From Lagopus muta (Eukaryota > Chordata > Aves > Galliformes > Phasianidae): 64,000 bases of DNA. The stretch is taken from assembly GCF_023343835.1 (NCBI RefSeq), contig NC_064467.1, forward strand, positions 62,001 to 126,000. The letters run 5' to 3'. Shown here piece after piece: positions 49,461 through 64,000 of the stretch. The notes beneath the pieces were generated by a model that worked only from the letters and a program-made list of their open reading frames with translations, did no database searches and had not been told where the DNA came from. The translations under genes were made by a program, and so were the position numbers. Numbering within the stretch: position 1 is the stretch's first letter; every line of letters starts with the position of its first letter.

Positions 49461-50587
49461 ACAACACCCCAAAACCCCCCCAAAATGCCCCAAAATGACC
49501 CCAAAACCCCCCAAAATGACCCCAAAACCCACAGAAACGACCCCAAAACCACAAAGAAATCCCAAAATCACCCCAAAATGACCCAAAATCAAACAAATAT
49601 GACCCAAAACTCACCTAAAATGACAGAAAATCAACCAAGAATGACCCAAAATCAACCAAGTGACCCAAAATTCCCCCAAAATGACCCAAAATCCCATAAA
49701 AAGGACCCAAAACCCTCCCAAAATGACCCAAAACCAACCAAAAGTGACGCAAAACCAACCAAAAATGACCCAAAATCCTCCCAAAATGACCCAAAATCCC
49801 GCCCAAATCCCCCCAAGTCCCCCCAAAATGACCCAAAAATCAAGCAAACATGACCCAAAATCCAACAAAAAGACCCAAAATCCACCCAAAATGACCCAAA
49901 ACTCACCCAAAATGACAGAAAATCAACCAAAAATGACCCAAAATCAACCAAAAATGACCCAAAATCCCATAAAAAGGACCCAAAATCCTATAAAAAGGAC
50001 CCAAAATCCCCCCAAAATGACCCATAATCCCCGCAAAAATGACCTTAAAACCCCCAAAAATGACCCCAAAACCCACAGAAACGACCCAAAACCCCACAAA
50101 AATCCCAAAAGCACCCCAAAATGACCCAAAATCCCCAAAATTCGCCCCAAAATCCCAACAATTTCACCCCAAATCCCCCAGAAATCTCCCCAAAAATGAC
50201 CTCAAAATGCCCCCAAAAATGACCCCAAATCCCCCCCAAAATGACATAAAATCCCCTAAAAAGACCCCAAAAATGACCCAAAATCCCCTAAAATGACCCC
50301 AAAAATCCCCAAAATCCATAAAATCACCCCAAAATGACCCAAAATCCCCAAAATTTGCCCCAAAATCCCAACAATTTCACCCCAAATCCCCCAGAAATCG
50401 CCCCAAAAATGACCTCAAAACACCCCCAAAAATGACCCAAAATCCCCACAAAATGACCCAAAATCCCCTAAAAAGACCCCAAAAATGACCCAAAATCTCC
50501 TAAAATGACCCCAAAAATCCCCACAATCCATCAAAACACCCCAAAAAGCCCCAAAATCACCGGATTTCAGCCCAAATTTCCCCCTAC

Positions 50588-50612
50588 CCGCGTGCGCTCC
50601 GTCAGCAGCGCC
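50588..50612 (-). pseudogene. SUPT16H: Decoy copy of the donor edge of exon 57543-57638
   Basis: This is a second copy of the same 25 coding bases with donor GTAGGGGG, embedded in the same roughly 80-base duplicated segment that ends in the CCGGATTTCAGCCC block on the plus strand. It is 1152 bp from the copy at 49436. Confidence 0.92.
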
Positions 50613-53600
50613 ACAACACCCCAAAAACCCCCAAAATGCCCCAAAATGACCCCAAAACCCCCCAAAATGACCCCAAAACCCACAGAAACGACCCAAAACC
50701 CCCCAAAAATCCCAAAATCACCCCAAAATGACCCAAAATCCCCCAAATTCGCCCCAAAATCCCAACAATTTCACCCCAAATCCACCAGAAATCGCCCCAA
50801 AAATGACCTCAAAACGCCCCCAAAAACGACCTAAAATCCCCCCAAAAATGACCAAAAATCCCCTAAAAAGACCCCAAAAATGACCCAAAATCTCCTAAAA
50901 TGACCCCAAAAATCCCCAAAATCCATAAAATCACCCCAAAATGACCCAAAATCCCCAAAATTCGCCCCAAAATCCCAACAATTTCACCCCAACGCCCCCA
51001 GAAATCGCCCCAAAAATGACCTCAAAACGCCCCCAAAAATGACCTAAAATCCCCTAAAAAGACCCAAAAATGACCCAAAATCCCCTAAAATGACCCCAAA
51101 AATCCCAACAAAAGGCCCCAAAATCCCCAAAATCCATCAAAACCCCCAGAATGACCCAAAATCTACCAAAAATGACCCAAAACCAACCAAAAATGACCCA
51201 AAATCCCCCCAAATCCCCCCAAATGACCCAAAATCAAACAAACGTGACCCAAAATCCCATAAAGACCCAAAATTCCCCCAAAGTGACCCAAAATCCCATA
51301 AAAAAGACCCAAAATCCACCCAAAATGACCCAAAATCAACCAAAAATGATCCAAAATCCCATAAAAAACGCAAAATCCTCCCAAAATGACCCAAAATCCA
51401 CCAAAAATGACCCCAAAATCCCCCCAAAATGACCCAAAATCCACCAAAAATGACCCCAAATCAACCAAAAGTGACCCAAAATCCCATAAAAATGACCCAA
51501 AATCCCATTAAAAAGACCCAAAATCCACCCAAAATGACCCAAAATCCCCGCAAAATGACCCAAAATCCCCACAAAATGACCCAAAATCCACCCAAAATCC
51601 AACAGAAATGACCCCAAAACCACTTAAAATGACCCAAAATCCCATAAAAAAGACCCAAAATCCCCCCAAAATCCACCAAAAATGACCCAAAACCAACCAA
51701 AAATGACCCAAAATCCACCCCAAACGACTCAAAATTCCCCCAAAATGACCCAAAATCAACCAAAAATGACCCAAAATCCACCCAAAATGACCCAAAATCC
51801 CCCCAAAATGACCCAAAACTCACCCAAAAAGACAGAAAATCAACCAAAAATGACCCAAAATCCCATAAAAATGACCCAAAATCCCCTAAAAAGGACCCAA
51901 AATCCTCCCAAAATGACCCAAAACCAACTAAAAATGACCCAAAATCCCATTAAAAAGACCCAAAATCCTCCCAAAATCAACCAAAAATGACCCAAAATCC
52001 CCCCCAAAATCCACCAAAAATGACCCAAAACCAACCAAAAATGACCCAAAATCCACCCAAATCCCCCCAAATGACCCAAAATCAAACAAACGTGACCCAA
52101 AATCCCATAAAGACCCAAAATTCCCCCAAAGTGACCTAAAATCCCATAAAAAAGACCCAAAATCCACCCAAAATGACCCAAAATCAACCAAAAATGACCC
52201 AAAATCCCCCCAAAATGACCCAAAAATCAAGCAAACGTGACCCAAAATCCCATAAAAAAGACCCCAAATCCCCCCAAAATGACCCAAAATCCCAACAAAT
52301 TGACCCAAAATCCAACTGAAATGACCCAACATCAACCAAAAATGACCCAAAATCCCCGCAAAAATGACCCTAAAACCCCCCAAAAATGACCCCAAAACCC
52401 ACAGAAACGACCCCAAAACCCCACAAAAATCCCAAAATCACCCTAAAATGACCCAAAATCCCCAAAATTCACCCCAAAATCCCAACAATTTCACCCCAAA
52501 TCCCCCAGAAATCTCCCCAAAAACGACCTCAAAACGCCCCCAAAAATGACCCAAAAATCCCCCCAAAATGACCCCAAAACCCCCAAAAAAGACCCCAAAA
52601 ATGACCCAAAATCCCCTAAAATGACCCCAAAAATCCCCAAAATCCATAAAATCACCCCAAAATGACCCAAAATCCCCAAAATTCGCCCCAAAATCCCAAC
52701 AATTTCACCCCAAATCCCCCAGAAATCGCCCCAAAAATGACCTCAAAATGCCCCCAAAAAATGACCTAAAATCCCCTAAAAAGACCCCAAAAATGACCCA
52801 AAATCCCCTAAAATGACCCCAAAAATCCCTACTGAAGGCCCCAAAATCCATCAAAACCCCCAGAATGACCCAAAATCTACCAAAAATGACCCAAAACCAA
52901 CCAAAAATGACCCAAAATCCACCCAAATCCCCCCAAATGACCCAAAATCAAACAAACGTGACCCAAAATCCCATAAAAAGGACCCAAAATTCCCCCAAAA
53001 TGACCCAAAATCCCATTAAAAAGACCCAAAATCCACCCAAAATGACAGAAAATCAACCAAAAATGATCCAAAATCCCATAAAAAAGACCCAAAATCCACC
53101 CAAAATGACCCAAAATCAACCAAAAATGACCCAAAATCCACCCCAAACCTCCCCAAAAACGACCCAAAATCCAACTGAAATGACCCAAAACCAACCAAAA
53201 ATGACCCACAATCCCACAAAAAAGACCCAAAATCCTCCCAAAATGACCCCAAATCCACCCAAAATCCCCCCAAAATGACCCAAAATCCACCCAAAATGAC
53301 CCAAAATCCCCCCAAAATCCACCCAAAATGACCCAAAACCCCCCAAAATCCCCCTAAAATGACCCAAAATCCAACAGAAATGACCCAAAAACCACTTAAA
53401 ATGACCCCAAATGCCCAAAATTGACCCCAAATTCCCCGCAAAATGAACCAAAATCCAACAAAAATGACCCCAAAACCCCCAAATGGCCCCAAAACGACCC
53501 AAAATCCATAAGAAATGAACCAAAATCCCCGCAAAAATGACCCAAAATGCCCAAAATTGACTCCAAAATCCCCCCAAAATGACCCAAAATCCCCCCAAAA

Positions 53601-53786
53601 TGACCCAAAATCCACCCAAATCGCCCCAAAACCCCCCAAAATGACCCAAAATCCCCCCAAAATGACCTTAAAACCCCCCAAAAATGACCCCAAAACCCAC
53701 AGAAACGACCCAAAACCCCCCAAAAATCCCAAAATCACCCCAAAAAGCCCCAAAATCGCCGGATTTCAGCCCAAATTCCCCCCTAC

Positions 53787-53810
53787 CCGCGTGCGCTCCG
53801 TCAGCAGCGC
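53787..53810 (-). pseudogene. SUPT16H: Decoy copy of the donor edge of exon 57543-57638
   Basis: This third copy differs slightly at its exon side (CAGCGCAACAACACC on the plus strand instead of CAGCGCCACAACACC). The donor GTAGGGGG is intact. It lies about 3.2 kb from the copy at 50588. Confidence 0.92.
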
Positions 53811-54358
53811 AACAACACCCCAAAAACCCCCCAAAATGCCCCAAAATGACCCCAAAAATCCCCAAAAAAGGCCCCCAAACCCCACAAAAATCCCAAAATC
53901 ACCCCAAAATGACCCAAAATCAACCAAAAATGACCCAAAATCCCATAGAAAAGATCCAAAATCCCCCCAAAATGACCCCAAATCCCATAAAAACGACCCC
54001 AAATCCACCCAAAATGACCCCAAAATCCCCACAAAATGACCCAAAATCAACCAAAAATGACCCAAAATCCCATAAAAAAGACCCAAAATCCTCCCAAAAT
54101 GACCCAAAACTCACCCAAAATGACAGAAAATCAACCAAAAAGGACCCAAAATCCCCACAAAATGACCCAAAATCCCATAAAAATGACCCAAAATTCCCCC
54201 AAAATGACCCAAAATCCTCCCAAAATGACCCAAAATTAACCAAAAATGACCCAAAATTAACCAAAATCCCCTAAAATGACCCCAAAAATCCCCAAAATCC
54301 ATCAAAACCCCCCAAAAAGCCCCAAAATGGCCGGATTTCAGCCCAAATTTCCCCCTAC

Positions 54359-54383
54359 CCGCGTGCGCTCCGTCAGCAGCGCC
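54359..54383 (-). pseudogene. SUPT16H: Decoy copy of the donor edge of exon 57543-57638
   Basis: This fourth copy has an intact donor, 3184 bp downstream of the true one. A fifth, truncated remnant near 55400 keeps only the intronic CCGGATTTCAGCCC part. Confidence 0.92.
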
Positions 54384-57300
54384 ACAACACCCCAAAACCC
54401 CCCAAAATGCCCCAAAATGACCCCAAAACCCACAGAAATCCCAAAATCACCCCAAAATGACCCAAAATCCCCCCAAAATCCACCAAAAATGACCCAAAAC
54501 CAACCAAAAATGACCCAAAATCCACCCAAATCCCCCCAAATGACCCAAAATCAAACAAACGTGACCCAAAATCCCATAAAAAGGACCCAAAATTCCCCCA
54601 AAATGACCCAAAATCCCACAAAAAAGACCCAAAATCCTCCCAAAATGACCCAAAATCAATGAAAAATGACCCAAAATCCCCACAAAATGACCCAAAATCC
54701 CAAGAAATTGACCAAAAACCCCCCAAAATCCCCCTAAAACGACCCAAAATCCAACAGAAATGACCCCAAAACCACTTAAAATGACCCAAAATCCCATAAA
54801 AAAGACCCAAAATCCCCCCAAAATCCACCAAAAATGACCCAAAACCAACCAAAAATGACCCAAAATCCACCCCAAACAACCCAAAATTCCCCCAAAATGA
54901 CCCAAAATCAACCAAAAATGACGCAAAATCCCATAAAAAGGACCCAAAATCAACCAAAAATGACCCAAAATCAACCAAAAATGACCCCAAATCCTCCCAA
55001 AATGACCCAAAATCCCGCCCAAATCCCCCCAAATTGACCCAAGTCCCCCCAAAATGACCCAAAAATCAAGCAAACATGACCCAAAATCCCATAAAAGACC
55101 CAAAATCCACCCAAAATGACAGAAAATCAACCAAAAATGACCCAAAATCAACCAAAAATGACCCAAAATCCCCGCAAACATGACCCAAAATCCCATAAAA
55201 AAGACCCAAAATTCCCCCAAAATGACCCAATGAACCAAAAATGACCCAAAATCCACCCAAAATGTCCCAAAATCAACCAAAAATGACCCAAAATCCCCGC
55301 AAAAATGACCTTAAAACCCCCCAAAAATGACCCCAAAACCCACAGAAACGACCCAAAACCCCCCAAAAATCCCAAAATCACCCCAAAAAGCCCCAAAATC
55401 ACCGGATTTCAGCCCAAAATCCCAACAATTTCACCCCAAATCCACCAGAAATCGCCCCAAAAATGACCACAAAAAGCCCCCAAAAACGACCTAAAATCCC
55501 CCCAAAAATGACCAAAAATCCCCTAAAAAGACCCCAAAAATGACCCAAAATCTCCTAAAATGACCCCAAAAATCCCCAAAATCCATAAAATCACCCCAAA
55601 ATGACCCAAAATCCCCAAAATTCGCCCCAAAATCCCAACAATTTCACCCCAACGCCCCCAGAAATCGCCCCAAAAATGACCTCAAAACGCCCCCAAAAAT
55701 GACCTAAAATCCCCTAAAAAGACCCAAAAATGACCCCAAATCCCCTAAAATGACCCCAAAAATCCCCACTGAAGGCCCCAAAATCCATCAAAACCCCCAG
55801 AATGACCCAAAATCTACCAAAAATGACCCAAAACTCACCCAAAAATGACCCAAAATCCACCCAAATCCCCCCAAATGACCCAAAATCAAACAAACGTGAC
55901 CCAAAATCCCATAAAAAGACCCAAAATCCCATAAAAGACCCAAAATCCCCCCAAATTGACCCAAGCTCCCCCAAAATGACCCAAAATCAACCAAAAATGA
56001 CCCAAAAATGAACCAAACATGACTCAAAACCCTCCCAAAATGACCCAAAATCCCCCCAAAATGACTCCAAATCCCACCAAAATGACCCAAAATTCCCTCA
56101 AAATCCACCAAAAATGACCCAAATCCCCGCGAAACGACCCAAAATCCCATAAAAAAGACCCAAAATTCCCCCAAAATGACCCAAAATCCCACAAAAAAGA
56201 CCCAAAATCCTCCCAAAATGACCCAAAATTAACCAAAAATGACCCAAAACCAACCAAAAATGACCCAAAATCCACCCAAAATGACCTAAAATCCCCGCAA
56301 AAATGACCCAAAATCCCCCCAAAATGACCCAAAAATCAAGCAAACGTGACCCAAAATCCCATAAAAAAGACCCAAAATCCTCCCAAAGTGACCCAAAATC
56401 CACCAAAAATGACCCCAAATCCCCCCAAAATGACCCAAAATCCCAACAAATTGACCCAAAATCCAACTGAAATGACCCAACATCAACCAAAAATGACCCA
56501 AAGTCCCATAAAAAGGACTCAAAATTCCCCCAAAATGACCCAAAATCAACCAGAAATGATCCAAAATCCCATAAAAGAGCCAAAATCCACCCAAAATGAC
56601 CCAAAATCCCCCCAAAATGACCCAAAAATCAAGCAAAAATGACCCAAAATCCCATAAAAGACCCAAAATCCTCCCAAAATGACCCAAAATCCCCCCAAAA
56701 TGACCCAAAGTCCCATGAAAAGGACCCAAAATCAACCAAAAATGACCCAAATCCAACCAAAAATGACCCAAAATTCCATAAAAAAGACCCAAAATCCCCC
56801 CAAAATCCACCAAAAATGACCCAAAACCAACCAAAAATGACCCAAAATCCACCCCAAACGACCCCAAATCCCCACAAAATGACCCAAAATCCACCAAAAA
56901 TGACCCAAAATCCCATAAAAAAGACCCAAAATCCTCCCAAAATGACCCAAAATCCACCCAAAATGACCCAAAACTCACCCAAAATGACAGAAAATCAACC
57001 AAAAATGACCCAAAATCAACCAAAAATGACCCAAAATCCACCCCAAATCCCCCCAAAATGACCCAAGCCCCCCCAAAATGACCCAAAATCCCCGCAAACA
57101 TGACCCAAAATCCCATAAAAAAGACCCAAAATTCCCCCAAAAATGACCCAAAGTCCCATAAAAAGGACCCAAAATCCTCCCAAAATGACCCAAAACTCAC
57201 CCAAAATGACCCAAAATCAACCAAAAATGACCCAAAATCAACCAAAAATGACCCAAAATCCTCCCAAAATGACCCAAAATCAACCAAAAATGACCCAAAA

Positions 57301-57524
57301 TCCACCCCAAACCCGCCCCAAAAACGACCCAAAATCCAACTGAAATGACCCAAAACCAACCAAAAATGACCCACAATCCCACAAAAAAGACCCAAAATCC
57401 TCCCAAAATGACCCCAAAACCCCCCAAAAAGCCCCAAAAATGACCCAAAATCCCCTAAAATGACCCCAAAAATCCCCAAAATCCATCAAAACCCCCCAAA
57501 ATGACCCAAAATCACCGGATTTCA

Positions 57525-58375
<851 letters not shown>

Positions 58376-58379
58376 TAAC

Positions 58380-61300
58380 CTTAAATATCCCTTATTTTCA
58401 TAGAAATCCCTGTTTTTCCCCTTAAATATCCCTTATTTTCATAGAAATCCCTGTTTTTCCCCTTAAATATCCCCTATTTTCATAGAAATCCCTGTTTTTC
58501 CCCTTAAATATCGATTATTTTCATAGAAATCCCTGTTTTTAACCTTAAATATCCCTTATTTTCATAGAAATCCCTGTTTTTCCCCTTAAATATCGATTAT
58601 TTTCATAGAAATCCCTGTTTTTCACCTTAAATATCCCTTATTTTAACAGAAATCCCTGTTTTTCCCCTTAAATATCCCTTATTTTCATAGAAATCCCTGT
58701 TTTTCCCCTTAAATATCCCTTATTTTCCCAGAAATCCCTGTTTTTCCCCTTAAATATCCCTTATTTTCACAGAAATCCCTGTTTTTCCCCTTAAATATCC
58801 CTTATTTTCCCAGAAATCCCTGTTTTTCCCCTTAAATATCCCTTATTTTCCCAGAAATCCCTGTTTTTCACCTTAAATATCCCTTATTTTCATAGAAATC
58901 CCTGTTTTTAACCTTAAATATCCCTTATTTTCATAGAAATCCCTGTTTTTCCCCTTAAATATCCCTTATTTTCATAGAAATCCCTGTTTTTCACCTTAAA
59001 TATCCCTTATTTTCACAGAAATCCCTGTTTTTCCCCTTAAATATCCCTTATTTTCATAGAAATCCCTGTTTTTCCCCTTAAATATCCCTTATTTTCATAG
59101 AAATCCCTGTTTTTAACCTTAAATATCCCTTATTTTCATAGAAATCCCTGTTTTTCACCTTAAATATCCCTTATTTTCATAGAAATCCCTGTTTTTAACC
59201 TTAAATATCCCTTATTTTCATAGAAATCCCTGTTTTTAACCTTAAATATCCCTTATTTTCCCAGAAATCCCTGTTTTTAACCTTAAATATCCCTTATTTT
59301 CCCAGAAATCCCTGTTTTTAACCTTAAATATCCCTTATTTTCATAGAAATCCCTGTTTTTAACCTTAAATATCCCTTATTTTCATAGAAATCCCTGTTTT
59401 TCACCTTAAATATCCCTTATTTTCATAGAAATCCCTGTTTTTCCCCTTAAATATCCCTTATTTTCATAGAAATCCCTGTTTTTCCCCTTAAATATCCCTT
59501 ATTTTCATAGAAATCCCTGTTTTTCCCCTTAAATATCCCTTATTTTCATAGAAATCCCTGTTTTTCACCTTAAATATCCCTTATTTTCACAGAAATCCCT
59601 GTTTTTCACCTTAAATATCCCTTATTTTCATAGAAATCCCTGTTTTTCACCTTAAATATCCCTTATTTTCATAGAAATCCCTGTTTTTCACCTTAAATAT
59701 CCCTTATTTTCACAGAAATCCCTGTTTTTTCCCCTTAAATATCCCTTATTTTCATAGAAATCCCCGTTTTTAACCTTAAATATCCCTTATTTTCATAGAA
59801 ATCCCTGTTTTTCACCTTAAATATCCCTTATTTTCACAGATATCCCTGTTTTTCACCTTAAATATCCCTTATTTTCATAGAAATCCCTGTTTTTAACCTT
59901 AAATATCCCTTATTTTCATAGAAATCCCTGTTTTTAACCTTAAATATCCCTTATTTTCATAGAAATCCCTGTTTTTCCCCTTAAATATCCCTTATTTTCC
60001 CAGAAATCCCTGTTTTTAACCTTAAATATCCCTTATTTTCATAGAAATCCCTGTTTTTCCCCTTAAATATCCCTTATTTTCCCAGAAATCCCTGTTTTTA
60101 ACCTTAAATATCCCTTATTTTCACAGAAATCCCTGTTTTTCACCTTAAATATCCCTTATTTTCATAGAAATCCCTGTTTTTCCCCTAAAATATCCCTTAT
60201 TTTCATCGAAATCCCTGTTTTTAACCTTAAATATCCCTTATTTTCATAGAAATCCCTGTTTTTCCCCTTAAATATCCCTTATTTTCATAGAAATCCCTGT
60301 TTTTCACCTTAAATATCCCTTATTTTCATAGAAATCCCTGTTTTTCCCCTTAAATATCCCTTATTTTCATAGAAATCCCTGTTTTTCCCCTTAAATATCC
60401 CTTATTTTCATAGAAATCCCTGTTTTTCCCCTTAAATATCCCTTATTTTCATAGAAATCCCTGTTTTTCCCCTTAAATATCGATTATTTTCATAGAAATC
60501 CCTGTTTTTCACCTTAAATATCCCTTATTTTAACAGAAATCCCTGTTTTTCCCCTTAAATATCCCTTATTTTCATAGAAATCCCTGTTTTTCCCCTTAAA
60601 TATCCCTTATTTTCCCAGAAATCCCTGTTTTTCCCCTTAAATATCCCTTATTTTCACAGAAATCCCTGTTTTTCCCCTTAAATATCCCTTATTTTCATAG
60701 AAATCCCTGTTTTTCCCCTTAAATATCCCTTATTTTCCCAGAAATCCCTGTTTTTCACCTTAAATATCCCTTATTTTCATAGAAATCCCTGTTTTTAACC
60801 TTAAATATCCCTTATTTTCATAGAAATCCCTGTTTTTCCCCTTAAATATCCCTTATTTTCATAGAAATCCCTGTTTTTCACCTTAAATATCCCTTATTTT
60901 CACAGAAATCCCTGTTTTTCCCCTTAAATATCCCTTATTTTCATAGAAATCCCTGTTTTTCCCCTTAAATATCCCTTATTTTCATAGAAATCCCTGTTTT
61001 TAACCTTAAATATCCCTTATTTTCATAGAAATCCCTGTTTTTCACCTTAAATATCCCTTATTTTCATAGAAATCCCTGTTTTTAACCTTAAATATCCCTT
61101 ATTTTCATAGAAATCCCTGTTTTTAACCTTAAATATCCCTTATTTTCCCAGAAATCCCTGTTTTTAACCTTAAATATCCCTTATTTTCCCAGAAATCCCT
61201 GTTTTTAACCTTAAATATCCCTTATTTTCATAGAAATCCCTGTTTTTAACCTTAAATATCCCTTATTTTCATAGAAATCCCTGTTTTTCACCTTAAATAT

Positions 61301-64000
61301 CCCTTATTTTCATAGAAATCCCTGTTTTTCCCCTTAAATATCCCTTATTTTCATAGAAATCCCTGTTTTTCCCCTTAAATATCCCTTATTTTCATAGAAA
61401 TCCCTGTTTTTCCCCTTAAATATCCCTTATTTTCATAGAAATCCCTGTTTTTCACCTTAAATATCCCTTATTTTCACAGAAATCCCTGTTTTTCACCTTA
61501 AATATCCCTTATTTTCATAGAAATCCCTGTTTTTCACCTTAAATATCCCTTATTTTCATAGAAATCCCTGTTTTTCACCTTAAATATCCCTTATTTTCAC
61601 AGAAATCCCTGTTTTTCCCCTTAAATATCCCTTATTTTCATAGAAATCCCCGTTTTTAACCTTAAATATCCCTTATTTTCATAGAAATCCCTGTTTTTAA
61701 CCTTAAATATCCCTTATTTTCACAGATATCCCTGTTTTTCACCTTAAATATCCCTTATTTTCATAGAAATCCCTGTTTTTAACCTTAAATATCCCTTATT
61801 TTCATAGAAATCCCTGTTTTTAACCTTAAATATCCCTTATTTTCATAGAAATCCCTGTTTTTCCCCTTAAATATCCCTTATTTTCCCAGAAATCCCTGTT
61901 TTTAACCTTAAATATCCCTTATTTTCATAGAAATCCCTGTTTTTCCCCTTAAATATCCCTTATTTTCCCAGAAATCCCTGTTTTTAACCTTAAATATCCC
62001 TTATTTTCACAGAAATCCCTGTTTTTCACCTTAAATATCCCTTATTTTCATAGAAATCCCTGTTTTTCCCCTAAAATATCCCTTATTTTCATCGAAATCC
62101 CTGTTTTTAACCTTAAATATCCCTTATTTTCATAGAAATCCCTGTTTTTCCCCTTAAATATCCCTTATTTTCATAGAAATCCCTGTTTTTCACCTTAAAT
62201 ATCCCTTATTTTCATAGAAATCCCTGTTTTTCACCTTAAATATCCCTTATTTTCATAGAAATCCCTGTTTTTCACCTTAAATATCACTTATTTTCATAGA
62301 AATCCCTGTTTTTAACCTTAAATATCCCTTATTTTCCCAGAAATCCCTGTTTTTAACCTTAAATATCCCTTATTTTCATAGAAATCCCTGTTTTTAACCT
62401 TAAATATCCCTTATTTTCCCAGAAATCCCTGTTTTTCACCTTAAATATCCCTTATTTTCCCAGAATTCCCTGTTTTTCCCCTTAAATATCCCTTATTTTC
62501 CCAGAAATCCCTGTTTTTAACCTTAAATATCCCTTATTTTCAAAGAAATCCCTGTTTTTCCCTTAAATATCCCTTATTTTCATAGAAATCCCTGTTTTTC
62601 ACCTTAAATATCCCTTATTTTCCCAGAAATCCCTGTTTTTCACCTTAAATATCCCTTATTTTCCCAGAAATCCCTGTTTTTCCCCTTAAATATCCCTTAT
62701 TTTCATAGAAATCCCTGTTTTTCCCCTTAAATATCCCTTATTTTCATAGAAATCCCTGTTTTTCACCTTAAATATCCCTTATTTTCCCAGAAATCCCTGT
62801 TTTTCCCCTTAAATATCCCTTATTTTCCCAGAAATCCCTGTTTTTCCCCTTAAATATCCCTTATTTTCCCAGAAATCCCTGTTTTTATCCTTAAATATCC
62901 CTTATTTTCCCAGAATTCCCTGTTTTTCCCCTTAAATATCCCTTATTTTCATAGAAATCCCTGTTTTTCCCCTTAAATATCCCTTATTTTCATAGAAATC
63001 CCTGTTTTTCCCCTTAAATATCCCTTATTTTCATAGAAATCCCTGTTTTTAACCTTAAATATCCCTTATTTTCATAGAAATCCCTGTTTTTCACCTTAAA
63101 TATCCCTTATTTTCATAGAAATCCCTGTTTTTCATCTTAAATATCCCTTATTTTCATAGAAATCCCTGTTTTTCCCCTTAAATATCCCTTATTTTCCCAG
63201 AAATCCCTGTTTTTCCCCTTAAACATCCCTTATTTTCATAGAAATCCCTGTTTTTCCCCTTAAATATCCCTTATTTTCATAGAAATCCCTGTTTTTCCCC
63301 TTAAATATCCCTTATTTTCATAGAAATCCCTGTTTTTAACCTTAAATATCCCTTATTTTCATAGAAATCCCTGTTTTTCCCCTCAAATATCCCTTATTTT
63401 CCCAGAAATCCCTGTTTTTCACCTTAAATATCCCTTATTTTCCCAGAAATCCCTGTTTTTAACCTTAAATATCCCTTATTTTCATAGAAATCCCTGTTTT
63501 TCCCCTTAAATATCCCTTATTTTCATAGAAATCCCTGTTTTTCACCTTAAATATCCCTTATTTTCATAGAAATCCCTGTTTTTCCCCTTAAATATCCCTT
63601 ATTTTCATAGAAATCCCTGTTTTTCCCCTTAAATATCCCTTATTTTCATAGAAATCCCTGTTTTTAACCTTAAATATCCCTTATTTTCATAGAAATCCCT
63701 GTTTTCCACTTTAAATATCCCTTATTTTCACAGAAATCCCTGTTTTTCACCTAAAATATCGCTTATTTTCATAGAAATACCTGTTTTTAACCTTAAATAT
63801 CCCTTATTTTCCCAGAAATCCCTGTTTTTCCCCTAAAATATCCCTTATTTTCATAGAAATCCCTGTTTTTCCCCTTAAATATCCCTTATTTTCCCAGAAA
63901 TCCCTGTTTTTCACCTTAAATATCCCTTATTTTCCCAGAAATCCCTCTTTTTCCCCTTAAATATCCCTTATTTTCATAGAAATCCCTGTTTTTCCCCTTA
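58380..64000. repeat. 41-bp satellite with a 46-unit higher-order repeat
   Basis: There are about 137 copies of a 41-bp unit containing TTTTCATAGAAATCCCTG and CCTTAAATATCCCTTA, continuing past the window edge. Units differ mainly at two positions: CATAG, CACAG or CCCAG, and TTCCCC, TTCACC or TTAACC. Rare variants recur 1886-1887 bp apart: ATCGATTATT at 58592 and 60479, CACAGATATC at 59835 and 61721, CATCGAAATC near 60203 and 62089. Two copies of a 46-unit block (about 58560-60447 and 60447-62230) are therefore present. The first copy has one extra T near 59726. Confidence 0.95.

Noticed and set aside
58380-64000. CRISPR-like array (regular 41-bp periodicity)
   Set aside because: There are no unique spacers; the whole 41-bp unit repeats without interruption, inside an intron of a vertebrate gene. 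It is a satellite.

Overview
This window is the inside of one vertebrate gene, almost certainly from a bird. Thirteen short exons on the minus strand encode a continuous stretch of SUPT16H (SPT16, the large subunit of the histone chaperone FACT). They are recognised by protein similarity and by exon-by-exon phase agreement. They run from the acidic linker after the N-terminal peptidase-like domain (exon at 57543-57638) through the dimerization domain and the tandem-PH middle domain to the start of the acidic C-terminal tail (exon at 1988-2117). All twelve introns between these exons join exons of compatible phase. The 1621 coding bases give about 540 codons with no frameshift or stop, so the gene looks functional. 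The N-terminal exons lie beyond position 64000 and the last exons lie before position 1. No other gene, RNA gene, transposon or CRISPR array was found.

The other roughly 97.5% of the window is intron, and nearly all of it is tandem repeat. Each intron has its own family or families: a 45-bp unit (1-1960), CCCCATTGACCCC units (2750-6125), a roughly 35-bp GGGATCC unit (6300-8235), CCCCAAAATGACCCCAAATCC units (8460-11730), GGGGTCAAGGAATT units (11820-12920), a GGGGCATTTATGGGG family (12920-15665), a 212-bp period (16560-18360), CCCAAAATGACC families (18640-21300), a roughly 205-215-bp unit (21300-22660), a 381-bp AT-rich unit (22782-26027), CCCCATTTCTGACCCC units (26030-32085 and 34697-38470), a CCCATTAAAAAT family (32217-34695), a CCCACAAAATGACC family (38630-44340), 195/390-bp and 195+216-bp units (44560-47580), another CCCAAAATGACC family (48780-57530), and a 41-bp satellite with 46-unit higher-order copies (58380-64000). 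A conserved housekeeping gene with small GC-rich exons in megasatellite-like G/C-skewed introns fits an avian dot microchromosome. That assignment is inference.

The most interesting structure is that several intronic arrays have captured the edge of the neighbouring exon. The 381-bp array upstream of exon 22663-22781 carries 16 copies of the first 37 coding bases of that exon. All derive from the same edge, and each one whose frame I read runs into a TAA stop just beyond the copied bases. The 205-215-bp array on the other side of the same exon carries six older copies of its last coding bases. In the intron after exon 57543-57638, four near-perfect copies of the last 25 coding bases plus the donor site are spread over 8 kb. 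The gene is therefore surrounded by decoy splice sites. In addition, the strand asymmetry (G-rich versus C-rich) flips at each of the five exons nearest the left end and then stays constant.
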